A DNA stretch of 64,000 bases from Ancistrus triradiatus (Eukaryota; Chordata; Actinopteri; Siluriformes; Loricariidae): assembly GCA_025084515.1 (NCBI GenBank), contig JAJAGP010000043.1, forward strand, positions 620,001 through 684,000, given 5' to 3'. Under the pieces are notes generated by a model that was not told the DNA's origin, did no database searches, and saw only the letters and a program-made list of their open reading frames with translations. This document shows, piece after piece, positions 46,075 to 57,799 of this stretch (positions are counted from its first letter, which is position 1; each line of letters opens with the position of its first letter). The position numbers were made by a program, and so were the translations under genes.

Positions 46075-48459
46075 AATATATAAATGTAAGCACCATTCTA
46101 TTCACAAGAGCTGACAAATACCCCAAATTACTTTGATCAGTAGGGGATTTGAATGCCATTCACCCAGCCATGGCCAATTATGACCTCTTGGACTCCCAGT
46201 AATGGATATCTTACATTGTCAGGCTCAAATTTGCTAGTGATCAATAAAACAATGTGTTGTGTCTTTTGCCCAAGCAATAAATAGAAATATCCATATTTCC
46301 CTGGCAGAAGAACTTGTTTTTCCAGTGGAAGGCTGTCATCTGAATTTATCCATCAGTGTGGGAAAGTACACGGTTAGGGGAGTGGCAGGTGAACAAATAA
46401 AAGAAACAATTTGGAAAATGATTACTACAGTCACTAGTTTAATTCTTCTGGTCAGGTGAATATGCATTATTCATAATTATTATGCAATTATTGAAAGGTC
46501 AAATAAAATACGTCTGTGTCATGCCACCTTTTAGTAATTTTACCGACCACTGGGTCTCCCACTGAGCTCCTCATTCTGACTGTAAATGAAAGAGGTAGAG
46601 ATGTCATGTTCAGAACAAGGGAGTTACACAACAAACCAACATCTGACAGGCAGGACTGTCTGACATGTACTAGATACGGTTTGACCTCAGGTTGCTTGAG
46701 TTGTAGTAGTGGTTTATCCTCTTGAATTCTTTAACCTCCCTCATAGCATAACACAAAGGGGCCAAATACAAAAGAATGCAAAATGCTCTCCGGCACAATA
46801 AGTCGAGATTTGAAAGGAACCCCACAGGGACTAAAGGTTGTCATCATGTAACGAGAACCTAGCTTAACACACATTTACTCTCAGACAATTATCATGAAGT
46901 CTGCCCCAAAACAAGGAAGAATAGAGCTGTTAACTCCCTCCGGAAAAAAGGATTAGCTACTTATCAAACCTGCAGGAATACACCTGGTTTAGGGGCGTGT
47001 AAGTGTGTGTGCGTGTGTGTGTTTGTCTGTTTGTTTTGCATACTTTAGTTTGACTACTTTAAAGGAATAATGGCTAGCCGCGGGTAAGACAAAAGCACTG
47101 GACAAAAGAGCTTCAGCAAGGCCCTGGCCCTTCCCTCTCTGTCTTATTTTAAACGTGATAAAAATAAAGCCTTGAACCCAAATTGCGTACATTTTTTTTG
47201 TTTGGTTTTTTTTTTTTTTATATTCACATGCTCTGGTAACCTCTGGGCAAGCATATCATTGCTATGACTTGATCTCGGTGATTTGGCACTTCAGCAAAGG
47301 CGGTTTTTGGGGTGGCAGCCGCAGTGGCATTTTTGCGATGATAAAAGCCGCCTGCACTGCTTCACTGTCACCAGGTTTAGATGAAGTGACAAAACCAGAC
47401 CTGGTTTAATTCAGAGATTGGGCCTCCAAATCCACTCACAATACCCACTTCCCAGCCTGAGGACACATCCGCATACCCACACGCAGACATGCCCACACAT
47501 GAACAAACAAACACACGCACACGCACACAAAAATGACAGAATCACAAACATAGACAAAGCACCAGAAAGGAATTGAGTTCCACATAAGGCTGAAGCTTAA
47601 ATTGAGGGAGGATTTATGAGTGAAAGCAAAAAAAAAGGCCCTTATGGTCTTACATATCACGCTCTTGGCAAAAAATCTGTCATGAAAGTAGGAATAGTAA
47701 AAGAAAATGAACCCTGCTTATGCCAAATTATTGAGTGTGTTTGCTCGTGCGGAATAATCAGAGAGTTGTGAAAAACCTTCTCATCCTACTGGCTTCTGTC
47801 GTTAGGGTCACCACAGCAGATCATCCATCTCCAAAAACCTGCACCACATCCATAAATACCAGTTCTCGCCATCACAGTCTTATCCTTCCTCCTCTCTCGC
47901 TGCCTCTGAACATGCCTTTCCTTTGTTTTCTTATTTTTCTATGATCCTTGTATTTGATTTGGCACTGGTTTTAGGCTGGATGCCCTTCTGACCCTCGCTA
48001 TTTATCCGGGCTTGGGGTCAGCACTAAGAGTACACAGGCATGTGCTCCCTCAGTGGCTGGGTTTGATAGTTGTGAAAATGTATTTGAATAATTTGTTCAC
48101 AAGTTTTGTACTTGATTACAACTATGTAAAGCAATCCCGAAAATTATATCTCATCAAACCTTTGTTACTCAAAGTTCTTAGATAAGAATTTCTTCTTAAA
48201 ACCTAGTCAAGAAAAACATGAGCGGGATTGTTAAACAACAGACAGGAGTCTTAACCCGCGGTCACAACAAGACTTTGCAGTTTGCTTGGCTCATCCATTT
48301 TGGTTGAGTGAGCATAGCTTTGGCTAGCCATACTGCAGTGAGAATGAGGAAGCACTGGAGTGGTACTTTACTTCTTCATCAGAGGAGACGGTGATCTATG
48401 AAAGGGAAAAGGTTGAGGGTTCATCATATTCTCAGCTTGAGAAATTGATATGTGTTATA
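46075..48459. other. Intronic sequence, mostly unrecognised
   Basis: 46995-47025 and 47500-47530 are imperfect GT/CA tracts. 47245-47405 is free of repeats and may be conserved non-coding DNA. 47790-48065 carries the complement of the gaagggcatccg-type fish repeat (ggctggatgcccttctgacc, then tatttatccgggcttgggg). Confidence 0.4.
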
Positions 48460-48509
48460 CACTGCCTGGTCAAAACAAAAGGTCCCAATCTAATATTTGG
48501 TTGGACCAC

Positions 48510-48704
48510 ATTTACATTTACAGCACTTAGCAGACACCCTTATCCAGAGCGACTTACAATTGATACAGTCTTACAATCCAAGCAATTGTGGGTTAAGGGT
48601 CTTGCTCAAGGACTCAACAGTGGCAGCTTGGCAGAGGTGGGATTTGAACCCTGGACCTTCTGGTTCATAGTCGAGTACCTTACCCACTAGGCTACCACAG
48701 TCCC
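48510..48704 (-). mobile_element. SINE nested in the Tc1 relic, good copy
   Basis: The complete minus-strand order is kept: head (complement GGGACTGTGGTAGCCTAGTG), B box near 48641-48652, and the core with gcagacacccttatccagag. The flanks ggaccac and cccac suggest a short ccac target duplication. Confidence 0.88.
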
Positions 48705-48934
48705 ACTTTAGCTTTGATTACAGCAAACATTCGCTGTGGCATCATTTCCACAAGCTTCTGCAGTGCCACAACATGTATTTCTGTCCAGAGTCGCATTCAT
48801 TCTTCCCCAAGATCTTGTATTGATGATGGGAGATTTGGACCACTGCACAAAGCCTTCTCCAGCACATCCCAAAGATTCTCAGTGGGGTTCAGGTCTGGAC
48901 TCTGTGGTGGCCAATCCATGTGTGACAATGATGG

Positions 48935-48965
48935 CTCATGCTGTCTCAAAATAAGACAGCATGAG
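48935..48965. other. Perfect 12-bp inverted repeat (hairpin)
   Basis: ctcatgctgtct and agacagcatgag are separated by 7 bases. It sits at the point where the Tc1 relic stops being recognisable. Confidence 0.7.
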
Positions 48966-49118
48966 AAGTCTTAAAATTATGTCTCCCGATCAATGCGTGT
49001 TCTCTTTCATGGCCAAGATCTTAAAAATTATAATAAATTATAATAGAACCTAAAAATCTGTCTAATAACTCTGGACATACTGACTGTAAACAGACTCAAA
49101 ACAAATACGCTGTGCAGC

Positions 49119-49540
49119 TGTCATGCTTCTGGACTCCCCCTCTGTTCCTGATGACTCTCTGAACTCAACTTCCCATAATCCCCTGACCAGCAAGTCATAG
49201 ACACATGCCTTTCAATCACAGACAGTTTGATAGAAGCATCTATGGTTCATAGTCTAGTGCTATATAAATACTTGTGCTGTTTAAATAATTGTTTGTCAAG
49301 CTTGTGCAAAGTATTGCCGCCATTTCTGAGTGCATGCCGAAAGGTCGCTTGGTTTTATCTTTCTCATGTTCTGACTTTTTTTTGTGATTACCGATTTTTC
49401 ACTTTTTGCCTTGCCCTTCTGACTTCTCTGACTTCTCTGTGTATCTATTTTATCCTACTCATGGTTTGGACTTTGCCTGACTCTGATTGTTGAGTTCGGA
49501 CTGTCTGTGCAACATTAAAGCTCTCACTCTGTTTCAAATC
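49119..49540 (+). mobile_element. Possible solo LTR of a fish LTR retrotransposon
   Basis: The stretch starts TGTCATGCTTCTGGACTCC, has a TATA-like ctatataaata at 49260, and then a pyrimidine-rich run with repeated ctgacttctctg. It ends near acattaaagctctcactctg, resembling the end of fish Gypsy-type LTRs. I see no primer-binding site, no coding region and no clear target duplication, so the call is tentative. Confidence 0.35.
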
Positions 49541-49552
49541 GGTGAAAATCTG

Positions 49553-49880
49553 GTAGAGATGCACCGACTGCTATCTTCTTGGCCGATTCCGATTTTTTAA
49601 TATATGACTGGTCGGAGTTTGGCCGATTCCGATTTTCTTTCTGTCTAACAATTATAAATGACAGCATACAGAAAAAAAATTCTAAAGAACAATAGCAGGA
49701 GCTGTTGTCTTGGACCTGGCTGTATTCTCTCACTAGCTTTAGCTTTGTGGCGTTGGCCACACAAATATCAATCACTGCAAACTTGCTCAAAGTGTACTTT
49801 ATTACAGCCTTCATAAGAGCCTTTCACCAGTTAGTGCAAGTGCACAAGTACAAGCAAAGACGCTGAATTGCAACTCACCC
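49553..49880. mobile_element. hAT-like non-autonomous element, tentative
   Basis: tagagatgcaccgactgcta followed by two copies of tggccgattccgatttt is the typical start of a family of fish hAT elements as I recall them. The right end is unresolved. Confidence 0.4.
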
Positions 49881-50391
49881 CACTCAGGTCATACTTTTAC
49901 ACACCAAGACGGTAAGGCATTCATCGCTATTGTAATGCAGTAAAGACACACTCTTGCGCTAAATGGTATTTAGTTTCACTCACTGTACAGTGGAATATGG
50001 ATTTAAAGAGATCAAAATAAAAGACTGGAGACAGAATTAACAGGGCAGGACTTTGGAGGCGGTGAACATCGAAATGAAACCAGAATAATCTGTCAGATGA
50101 TTCATTAGACAGTGTAGATACATTGAGATGTAACATAATCTGAATGACAGATGGCTGAGACGCCCCCAGTTCATATGTGCAACACAACTCACCTTGTTTA
50201 AAGCCATGTGATTTCTCTCGATCCGTTCCAACTGGTACATTTTAGGAACATTTTATCAGGAGTCTCATGGCTTGTTGCAGTATATGCTGTAGATAAGTTC
50301 ATCATGCAAATCTAATACCTTCCATTTAACCCACATCAAGACACGTAACATAAAGGTTGTTGTATACCTGCTGGAAAAGTTTCCATAATGA
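49881..50391. other. Unrecognised intronic sequence
   Basis: No feature is seen. Confidence 0.3.
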
Positions 50392-50581
50392 TATTTACGT
50401 CATTTTGCAGAGGCCCTTATCCAGAGTGACTTACAATTGATACAGTCTTACACTCCAAGCAATTGTGGGTTAAGGATCTTGCTCAAGGACCCAAGAGTGG
50501 CAGCCTGGCAGAGGTTGGATTTGAACCTTGGACCTTCTGGTCCATAGTCCAGTACTTTAACCGCTAGACCACCACAGTCCC
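50392..50581 (-). mobile_element. SINE, good copy
   Basis: The minus-strand order is complete, with head complement GGGACTGTGGTGGTCTAGCG, a B box at 50517-50528, and a core containing ttatccagagtgacttacaa. The tip of the core is eroded. Confidence 0.85.
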
Positions 50582-50923
50582 ATAATATGTTGTACATAAT
50601 GTTTAATGTCTATAGAGACCTTTGCAGTTTGCAGTGACAAGTGTAAGGTTCTTTTAGCCCTAACATCCAGTGTGAATACACTACAATATAAGGAGTCATA
50701 AAATTTGTACTACCATACCACATTCTAGGGTCTTTCAGCTTTTTATGTTAATATGTTCCAACATGTCATTCAGTAGAGCTATTAACTACATTTTCTCAGA
50801 TTGTGGAAGTAGCTTCGTAGTTTTCATAATATGATATATTTTGGCTAGCATGTTGTGTATTTTTCATCAGTTCAAACCACAGCTAAAACACAATCACTTT
50901 AAAATTTGCTTTATTAGTAAATA
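50582..50923. other. Unrecognised intronic sequence
   Basis: No feature is seen. Confidence 0.3.
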
Positions 50924-51762
50924 CAGTGATATCTCGGTTATACTCGATAATTCGTTCCAGAAACCTTGTCAAGAGTACGGAACAAATTTTTCGGACCACA
51001 GTACGGAGCAAAAACAACGAGTACGGAGCAAATTCTTCCCATAAGAAATAATGTAAATTTTATTAATCTCTTCCAGATCCCCGGAAAATCCACACTGTAT
51101 AAGGCATTATATGCATTAGCTGCCCCCTGATTTACGAACAGATAAGTTCTGACAAATCCATCATTAATTAATAGTTAAATGTATCATAAACTGATGAGTT
51201 TAACGAGTGGAGATAATAGTGGAGATATAGAATAGATAATAAGATAATAGTGGAGATATAGAAAGGATACTATAATAAGGAATAATAAGCTAAACGCACT
51301 TACCTACAGTTGGCCAAAATCATTAGCGCAAAGGTTATTTTATGATAAAGTGTTGAAAATTTTCATGTAATTTAGTGAGTAATGGATTGAAAGTCAAAAG
51401 TAAAAGCACACTCACTGTATTGATGAAGTCTGGGTGCTATCATAGCTGTTAATGCTAATTGCAGCCTGTGTTCTGGAACATTAAGTTCCTGTTTCCCTTT
51501 TGGCTGGCAGTCAATACAACCCTTTTTAGGACCTTATTTGTGCTAAGAATACAGTACTGTAGATGTAGAAATATAGAAAAACATGATAAACATTGCGGAG
51601 ATCTTCGCTATTGTGAATCTGAATCACTGTGTACTGAATCGTGAATCAAGTTTAGGCTGAAACGAGTCATGCGGCCCGACCCTTATAAGTCTGAGCAAAC
51701 AATGAGAACCGAGACAAATTTTTCTTGTTAAAATGCATCTTCTCTGAGTTGTCTTTGTTTTG
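50924..51762 (+). mobile_element. Tigger-like MITE, longest copy (about 840 bp)
   Basis: After TA it starts CAGTGATATCTCGGTTATAC with gataattcgttccagaaacc. The middle (ggccaaaatcattagcgcaa) is shared with the copies at 3355, 21214, 21788 and 29243. The right part (agaatacagtactgtagatg, then gagaaccgagacaaattttt) matches 21480-21670. The right terminus is blurred. An internal stretch at 51225-51285 is locally duplicated (gataatagtggagatataga twice). Confidence 0.6.
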
Positions 51763-53544
51763 CCAAGCTGCATCTCAAACCACATAATGAATATAAACTA
51801 ATATAAGCAACATAGTAAAGTCATCTCACTTTTTTCCCTGACTGCTGATCTTAAATACAAGCAAATTATTGAATACGTTGAATTAAATGTACATCTGATA
51901 ATAAAGCAGAGTACTACGTTTATAAAACTAGATTATTCTTAGGCATATATTTGCATGTTTCGTAGCCTGATCTAGCAGGAAGTTACATTAAAAGGTTTGA
52001 TGGCAACACAATAACACAGTGCTGAAATTAATTAACCAAGCTAGTGTTGATAATGCTAATAATAAACAGACAGCTTTGCTAATTCTGGAATCTCCTGTTA
52101 GCCATGCTAGTACTACACGTTCATTAGGTCTGCTATACAAAACAATGGATCGCTGAAATCTTTCATGTTAATAACTTATGTTGTTGCTGAGCTGCAAACC
52201 AAGCAATGGTATGCTATTCGCATGTAGCTTTGTTAAACAAAGGTTTGTTATTGGACCTTGACTCTGGTGAAACCCACACTACCATTCTGGTATTTAAATA
52301 GTCAGGGCCGCAGTTATTAACTGATAAAATACCATCAGTGTCTCTCACTAGACCTGAACAAATATTTACTTGTAATTAAGGCCAGTTTTTTGTCTTACTA
52401 TGCTCGACATTTTGGCATTCAACCGAGGCATTAATCAAAGCTAAAACAACATTCTAATGTCATAGACAGAGCGTTTGGGTTAGTGGTGGCCTATGACGGG
52501 AGACGCCAAGGGGCCGTGGAATTGGCCGCTATTGTAGGCTTTGAGAAATCTACCACAGAAGGTGAGGCTGAGGTGAAACGGAGTGTGTTTGGGAAGGGTT
52601 GAAAAATGGTAGCGATATGACTGATGAGAGAGTCTTCTCCTCTCATGTTGTGAAAAGGAAGGCATGCCAGTGAGGCATAAATCATTTTAATCCCTGTACA
52701 CACACACACATACACACACACACACACACACAATCACACTAATGCATGGACATAAACTAACCCACCTCTTGTTCTCCTTTTCACCTTGTTACTTAACAGG
52801 CTTAAATCATCTCAAAATCTGCATTTTATTAGAAATAAAATGGTGCCATTTTAATACCAGGACCTCTTCAGTATTAATCTTAATTTTCCCAAGATAATCT
52901 CCTCCCACCAGATGTTGTCTCGAGGAATCAATTTTTCATTTGTTTCAGCTGTTCGTTACTGGCATTTTGGAAGAATGGGTGAATATGCTTAGGTGTTTAT
53001 ATTAACAAACACAGTTATATAAAATTTTAAATTTTGTTTATATATATCAACAATTTTAAGAAATAATATATCATCTTGGTTGGCAACTCAGTAGGTGCAA
53101 CGATATCTTTCAGTTTCCAGATGTTGATGCTCACCTTGGCCACTGGATTGAGGGTATCAGTTTGGTGAAAGGTTCACTTGTATGCTGTCAACAGAAGGAT
53201 TTCCAAAGCAGCTCATACAATATGTTTTAGTGAGGCATATAAGTTGAGGGCACTGAGACTGACTTTTGCTGGAATGGTGAACCAGTCTCTAAGAAGATGA
53301 TCATGAATTGGATATACTGTGAGAGTGATTGCTGATTATAGAAATAAAGGATTAGAGAAGATCTGACTGGGGTTTTGTTTGTGCACATGTTTTTTTTTTT
53401 TCTTTTTTCCATGCGCACCAGCTTTGTAAAGGTCACAATGGGCAGTTTTTGCGAGAGTGGGGTGCTTTCATTTTATGCATTTGTGGCTGTACACTTGGGG
53501 CTTTAAGAACTATGGCCTGATGCTGTTTACAGATGCAGAAGTTT
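51763..53544. other. Intronic sequence without recognised elements
   Basis: Besides the CA tract at 52698-52732 I recognise nothing. The overlapping frames at 52480-52733 on the minus strand look random. Confidence 0.3.
52698..52732. repeat. (CA)n microsatellite
   Basis: About 35 bp of CA with one cata interruption. Confidence 0.96.
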
Positions 53545-53546
53545 CT

Positions 53547-54996
53547 ATATTTCTGCATAAAACATCATCGGATTTTCACACAAGTCCTAAAAGTAGATAA
53601 AGAGAACCCAGTTAAACAAATGAGACAAACATATTATACTTGGTCATTTATTTATTGAGGAAAATGATCCAATATTACATATTAGTGAGTGGCAAAAGTA
53701 TGTGAACCTTTGCTTTTGGTATGTGGTGTGACCCCCCTGTGCAGCAGTAACTGCAACTAAACGTTTCCTGTAACTGTTGATCAGTCCTGCACACCGGCTT
53801 GGAGGAATTTTATCCAATTCCAGAACAGCTTCAGCTCTGGGATGTTGGTGGGTTTCCTCACATTAACTGCTCACTTCAGATCCTTCCACAAAATTCCGAT
53901 TGGATTAAGGTCAGGACTTTGACTTGGCCATTCCAGAACATTAACTTTAATCTTCTTTAATCATTCTTTGGTAGAACAACTTGTGTGCTTAGGGTCGTTG
54001 TCTTGCTGCATGACCCACCTTCTCTTGAGATTCAGTTCATGGACAGATGTCCTGACATTTTCCTTTAGAATTCTCTGATATAATTCAGAATTCATTGTTC
54101 CATCAATGATGGCAAGCCGTCCTGGCCCAGATGCAGCAAAACAGGCCCAAACCATGATACTACTACCACCACCATGTTTCACAAATGGGATAAGGTTTCT
54201 TATGCTGGAATGCAGTGTGTTTACTTTATCCAAACATAACGCTTTAGTTTTTAAACCAAAAAGTTCTATTTTGGTCTCATCCATCCACAAAACATTCTTC
54301 CCAATAATTTTCTAGTTTGTCCACGTGATCTTTTAGCAAACTGCAAACCAATGTTCTTTTTGGAGAGCAGTGGCTTCTCCTTGCAACCCTGCCATGCACA
54401 CCATTGTTGTTCAGTGTTCTTCTGATGGTGGACTCATGAACTCTTGCTCTTGGAGTCACTCTTGAAGTGATCTTTGTTGGTCGACCACTCCTGGGGAGGG
54501 TAAAACATGGTCTTGAATTTCCTCCATTTGTACACACAATCTGTCTGACTGTGGATTGGTGGAGTACAAACTCTTTAGAGATGGTTTTGTAACCTTTTCC
54601 AGCCTGATGAGCATCAACAACTCATTTTTCTGAGGTCCTCAGAAATCTCCTTTGTTCGTACCATGATACACTTCCACAAAACATGTATTATGAAGAGCAG
54701 ACTTTGATAGATCCCTGTTCTTTAAATAAAACAGGGTGTGCCCACTCACACCTGATTGTCATCCCATTGATTTGAAAAACACCTGACTCTAATTTCACCT
54801 TGAAATTAACTGCTAATCCTAGAGGTTCACATACTTTTGCCACTCACTAATATGGAATATTGGATCATTTTCCTCAATAAATAAATGACCAAGTATAATA
54901 TTTTTGTCTCATTTGTTCAAATGGGTTCTCTTTATCTACTTTTAGGACTTGTAAGAAAATCTGATGATGTTTTAGCTCATATTTATGCAGAAATCC
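53547..54996 (-). mobile_element. Nearly full-length Tc1-like element, outermost termini lost
   Basis: Long terminal inverted repeats are present: 53547-53715 (tttctgcataaaacatcatc, then agtgagtggcaaaagtatgt) and 54829-54996 on the complement. Both are missing the last ~35 bp (the CAGTGGTGCTTGAAAG terminus seen at 23683). Between them is a mutated transposase. The copy is the best-kept member of a family with relics at 14964, 23683, 38980 and 42328. Confidence 0.9.
53800..54665 (-). pseudogene. Tc1-like transposase, frameshifted, third catalytic residue lost
   Basis: On the minus strand, the HTH region (54560-54660) is followed by the linker LPRSGRPTKIT near 54490 and HESTIRRTLNNNGVHGR near 54420. 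The frame ending at 54277 (ECFVDG) gives way, by a one-base shift, to the frame opening at 54290 (MWMDETKIELFG), which holds the first catalytic Asp. Next come KHGGGSSIMVWACFAASGPG with one extra Ser, then LAIIDGTMNSELYQ, and MQQDNDPKHTS with the second Asp. After another frame change the third block reads EWPSQSPDLNPIGILW near 53895-53940. The Glu of NPIE is Gly. The enzyme would be inactive even if the frame were continuous. Tc1 transposases are usually about 340 residues, consistent with this span. Confidence 0.88.
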
Positions 54997-55055
54997 AGAT
55001 GTGGGATTTGAACCCTGGATTTTTTGGTCCATAATTCAGTACCTAGGCTAGTACC
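54997..55055 (-). mobile_element. SINE head fragment abutting the Tc1 element
   Basis: gatgtgggatttgaaccctg, then ttttttggtccataattcag and tacctaggc is the head half of the family on the minus strand. It starts exactly where the Tc1 terminus is cut off. Confidence 0.65.
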
Positions 55056-55124
55056 TAGTACCAGTCCTATTTAATTTAATTGACGGTGTAGAATTAAACT
55101 AACTACAGTAATCATTTATTTGGA

Positions 55125-55125
<1 letters not shown>

Positions 55126-55166
<41 letters not shown>
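55126..55166. repeat. (GT)n microsatellite
   Basis: About 41 bp of pure GT. Confidence 0.97.
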
Positions 55167-55167
<1 letters not shown>

Positions 55168-56924
55168 CATGCATATAACTGTGGCGTACTGCTTCCAACA
55201 GTTTGTTGCCTTCCCCTTAGGCAGAACCGTTTATCTGTGCAAGATGATGAGGAAAAAAGAAGGGGCCACTGCAGGTGGAGTTTTAAACCTGTTGTTGACT
55301 TGACACATATTTTAGACCTTTTCCAGAGAAAGTATTAGTTTAAAAAAGAAACATGAGTCTATAGCTACAGGCACAAACATCACAGCTTCATGTAGTACAT
55401 TATTTACCATATTCCAGTCTTCAGTTTGTACGTGAACACATCGCAAATAGAAAATCAAAAGAAAAATCTGAAAAATCCACCACATTGGATTAAACTGGAG
55501 GCAGGCATCAACCTTTGCACTGCATATGCCATGACGTTTTGCTTTATCTGCCTGATTGACTGCAGGGAACGGTCATCACTTTTTAACCTTTCATCCTTTG
55601 CAGTGTAAAATTCTCTAAAATGCTCTCTAATTCTGCCTCGCCAATAAGACCAAATTGTTTCAATTGCAAGTGAAAGTGAAGCAGGTGTCTGTCTGAAACT
55701 CTCACAGTCACATCTTCAGTGGCATCTGCATCTTCTGTCTAAGAAAAAAATATTAAAGCCGGTAAAACTGTTTGTATAACCTTTACAACTAACATATAGA
55801 ACCATTTAAAATATGTATTTTGTAGCTCCCTGTTTTAGTTTAAAAAATGGCTTTTAGGCTAGACAGAATGTGCTTTTGGCTGTGACTCATGAAGAAACGT
55901 TCTTTCAGTGTAGTCTCTATAAATGGGCCTCACGTCCTGGGGATTGAACTGCAGCTTTAATTATGTTAATATCGTATAGCAAACTCCATCCAAAATAGCT
56001 TGGGTTTTATGAGCTGCACCCTTTAAAAAGAAGTAATACTAATGCTGACACCAGAGTCACAATAAGCAGGCCAAGCCAAAGAGACACGTTGCTCTCGCAA
56101 TGCATCCACTTTTCTCATTTTCCCTTCTGCTCCAAGCTTCGGTGAGTTAATTCTCCTAATCTGGCCCTTCTCTAGCCGTGTAGCTCAGCTGGTCTCATCA
56201 CTTTTGTAATCATCTGTTTATGCTGCGGTCTTAATATCATTCCTTCCCTAATCGGCTTGCGTGGCGGCCTTGAATAAGCAGCCCTCTTCCCGTCTGCCAT
56301 CACTTAATTGCACGTCCTCTGGACTTGCCTTCTTGGGGATCCAGGCGTGTCAAAAGCAGAAAATGGGTGTTTTCTCGGCATCCAATTAATGAACTCTCAT
56401 TTATCAAGGCGAGGTGTTGTACGAAGCCCCTCTACTGCTCGGGCTAATAATAGAATCATAACTGCAGCCGCATCCCACGGTGCACTCCGGAGCGTTCATT
56501 AGTGGGTGCTGCTTAACAGCAGTGGTGGTGAGAGAGATGACAGAGCAATTGGAGTGCAGGGGGATTTGAAGGGGCAATAGCAGGGGGTTGGTGAGGATTT
56601 ATGTTTCTGGCTGCGAACTGGGAGAGGATGTGGTTCCAAATTTGTTTCTCACGTGTGTTTTTTCCTATGTATTGATGACAGCAGATCAAGTGGGGTCTAG
56701 CCACATTATATCCGCATTACCGAATCTGTGTGGGGTTTGGTAGACCTCCATCGCTTTGACTGAGGATACAATGGAAAAACTGATATTTATCCTTGACTTA
56801 GCATTTCATCGTTTTGGATTTCAGATCCATATGAAGGGTCAGACATCAGCACAGAACAGTATTGTGCTCTTCATTGATGAATCAGAGCAGGGTTGGGTTG
56901 TGTTCATCCTGCAATCGGTAGGTC
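55167..56924. other. Intronic sequence, partly a candidate conserved element
   Basis: 56090-56520 lacks any repeat and has homeodomain-like cores (gttaattctcctaatc, gcatccaattaatgaac, gggctaataatag) with local GC-rich blocks. That is the texture of vertebrate conserved non-coding elements; it is unproven without alignment. No exon is seen. Confidence 0.35.
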
Positions 56925-57105
56925 AAATTCAAATCAAAGTCAAATTTATTTCTATAGTGCTGTTTACATCAGAGCATTGTTTCAATACAGCTGTACAGCT
57001 AGCCCCAATTGGGCAACCCTGCAACAACGGTGGCAAGGAAAATCTCCCTGAATGTGATGAGGAAGAAGCCTTGAGAGGACCAAGACTCAAAGCTATATAA
57101 ATATG
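56925..57105 (-). mobile_element. 3' tail of a LINE-like retroposon, diverged
   Basis: On the minus strand are cagggagattttccttgcca, ttgcccaattggggc, and then actatagaaataaatttgac with a short tgatttga-like repeated end. It is the same class as the tail at 45540. Confidence 0.6.
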
Positions 57106-57799
57106 GTTTGGGTTTTTTTTGTTTGTTCGTTTTTCGTGCCAGGAAAACTACATTGCCAAGTGACTGTATATTAAGCATTTAAAACATATTTCTGAAACAA
57201 AAATGCAAATGAAAAATGACAGTTTGACCAACATAACAGAAGCAGTGTTGCAGATCATGATGGCCACACTCTGACATTACTGTCTTATCATCCTGCCATA
57301 TATCTCGCAAGCATTTTGGTCTGGTCTGAAGTGAGATTGCTATGTTCACACCTGCCCAAACAAACTGTGAGGGGGAAAAACCTGAAAACCCAATATTGCT
57401 CATAGAGCTCTTAGCACAGGGCCCAAAGTGATGCAGGTGGTCTGTGTGTACCAGGGGAAATATACTGTAGTGTTTCCAGCAGATGCCACCATCCTTGCTT
57501 TCAGCCTAGCCGATATTTACTGTCTCCTTTCTCACTCTCTCTCTCTTTCTCTCTCTCTCTCCTCAAGGTCCCTGATTCCAGAAAGTCATAAAAGATTCAT
57601 TTTCTGCTACAAGACAAAGCACACAGACAGGCAGAAAAGAAAAAAAAAAAAAAGAAATGAAAAAAAACTGGAGTCTGAGCCTACTAATCAAAGCCCGCAT
57701 GTGCTCTCCCAGTAACTTCTAGTACATCTGATACTCAAAGTATAAAGGCTGTGAGGGGTAGGGGTTCATAACCATGAGTGTCAACCAAAAAGGAAAACA
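57106..57799. other. Unrecognised intronic sequence
   Basis: Nothing besides the CT tract and a poly-A-rich run at 57640-57668 is seen. Confidence 0.3.
57531..57562. repeat. (CT)n microsatellite, imperfect
   Basis: About 32 bp of CT with cact and tttc interruptions. Confidence 0.9.

Larger units (their letters stand above)
48460..48966 (-). mobile_element. Tc1/mariner relic interrupted by a SINE
   Basis: The left end after TA is cactgcctggtcaaaacaaa. The body, on either side of a SINE, reads aatatttggttggaccac and then tttagctttgattacagc as if once continuous. Further on are cagcacatcccaaagattct and caggtctggactctgtggtg, the complement of a fish Tc1-type 3' coding region. The right end is not found. 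Confidence 0.72.

Noticed and set aside
56170..56240. tRNA-like phrase gtgtagctcagctggtctca
   Set aside because: It resembles a tRNA A box, but there is no B box, no foldable anticodon arm and no acceptor stem around it.
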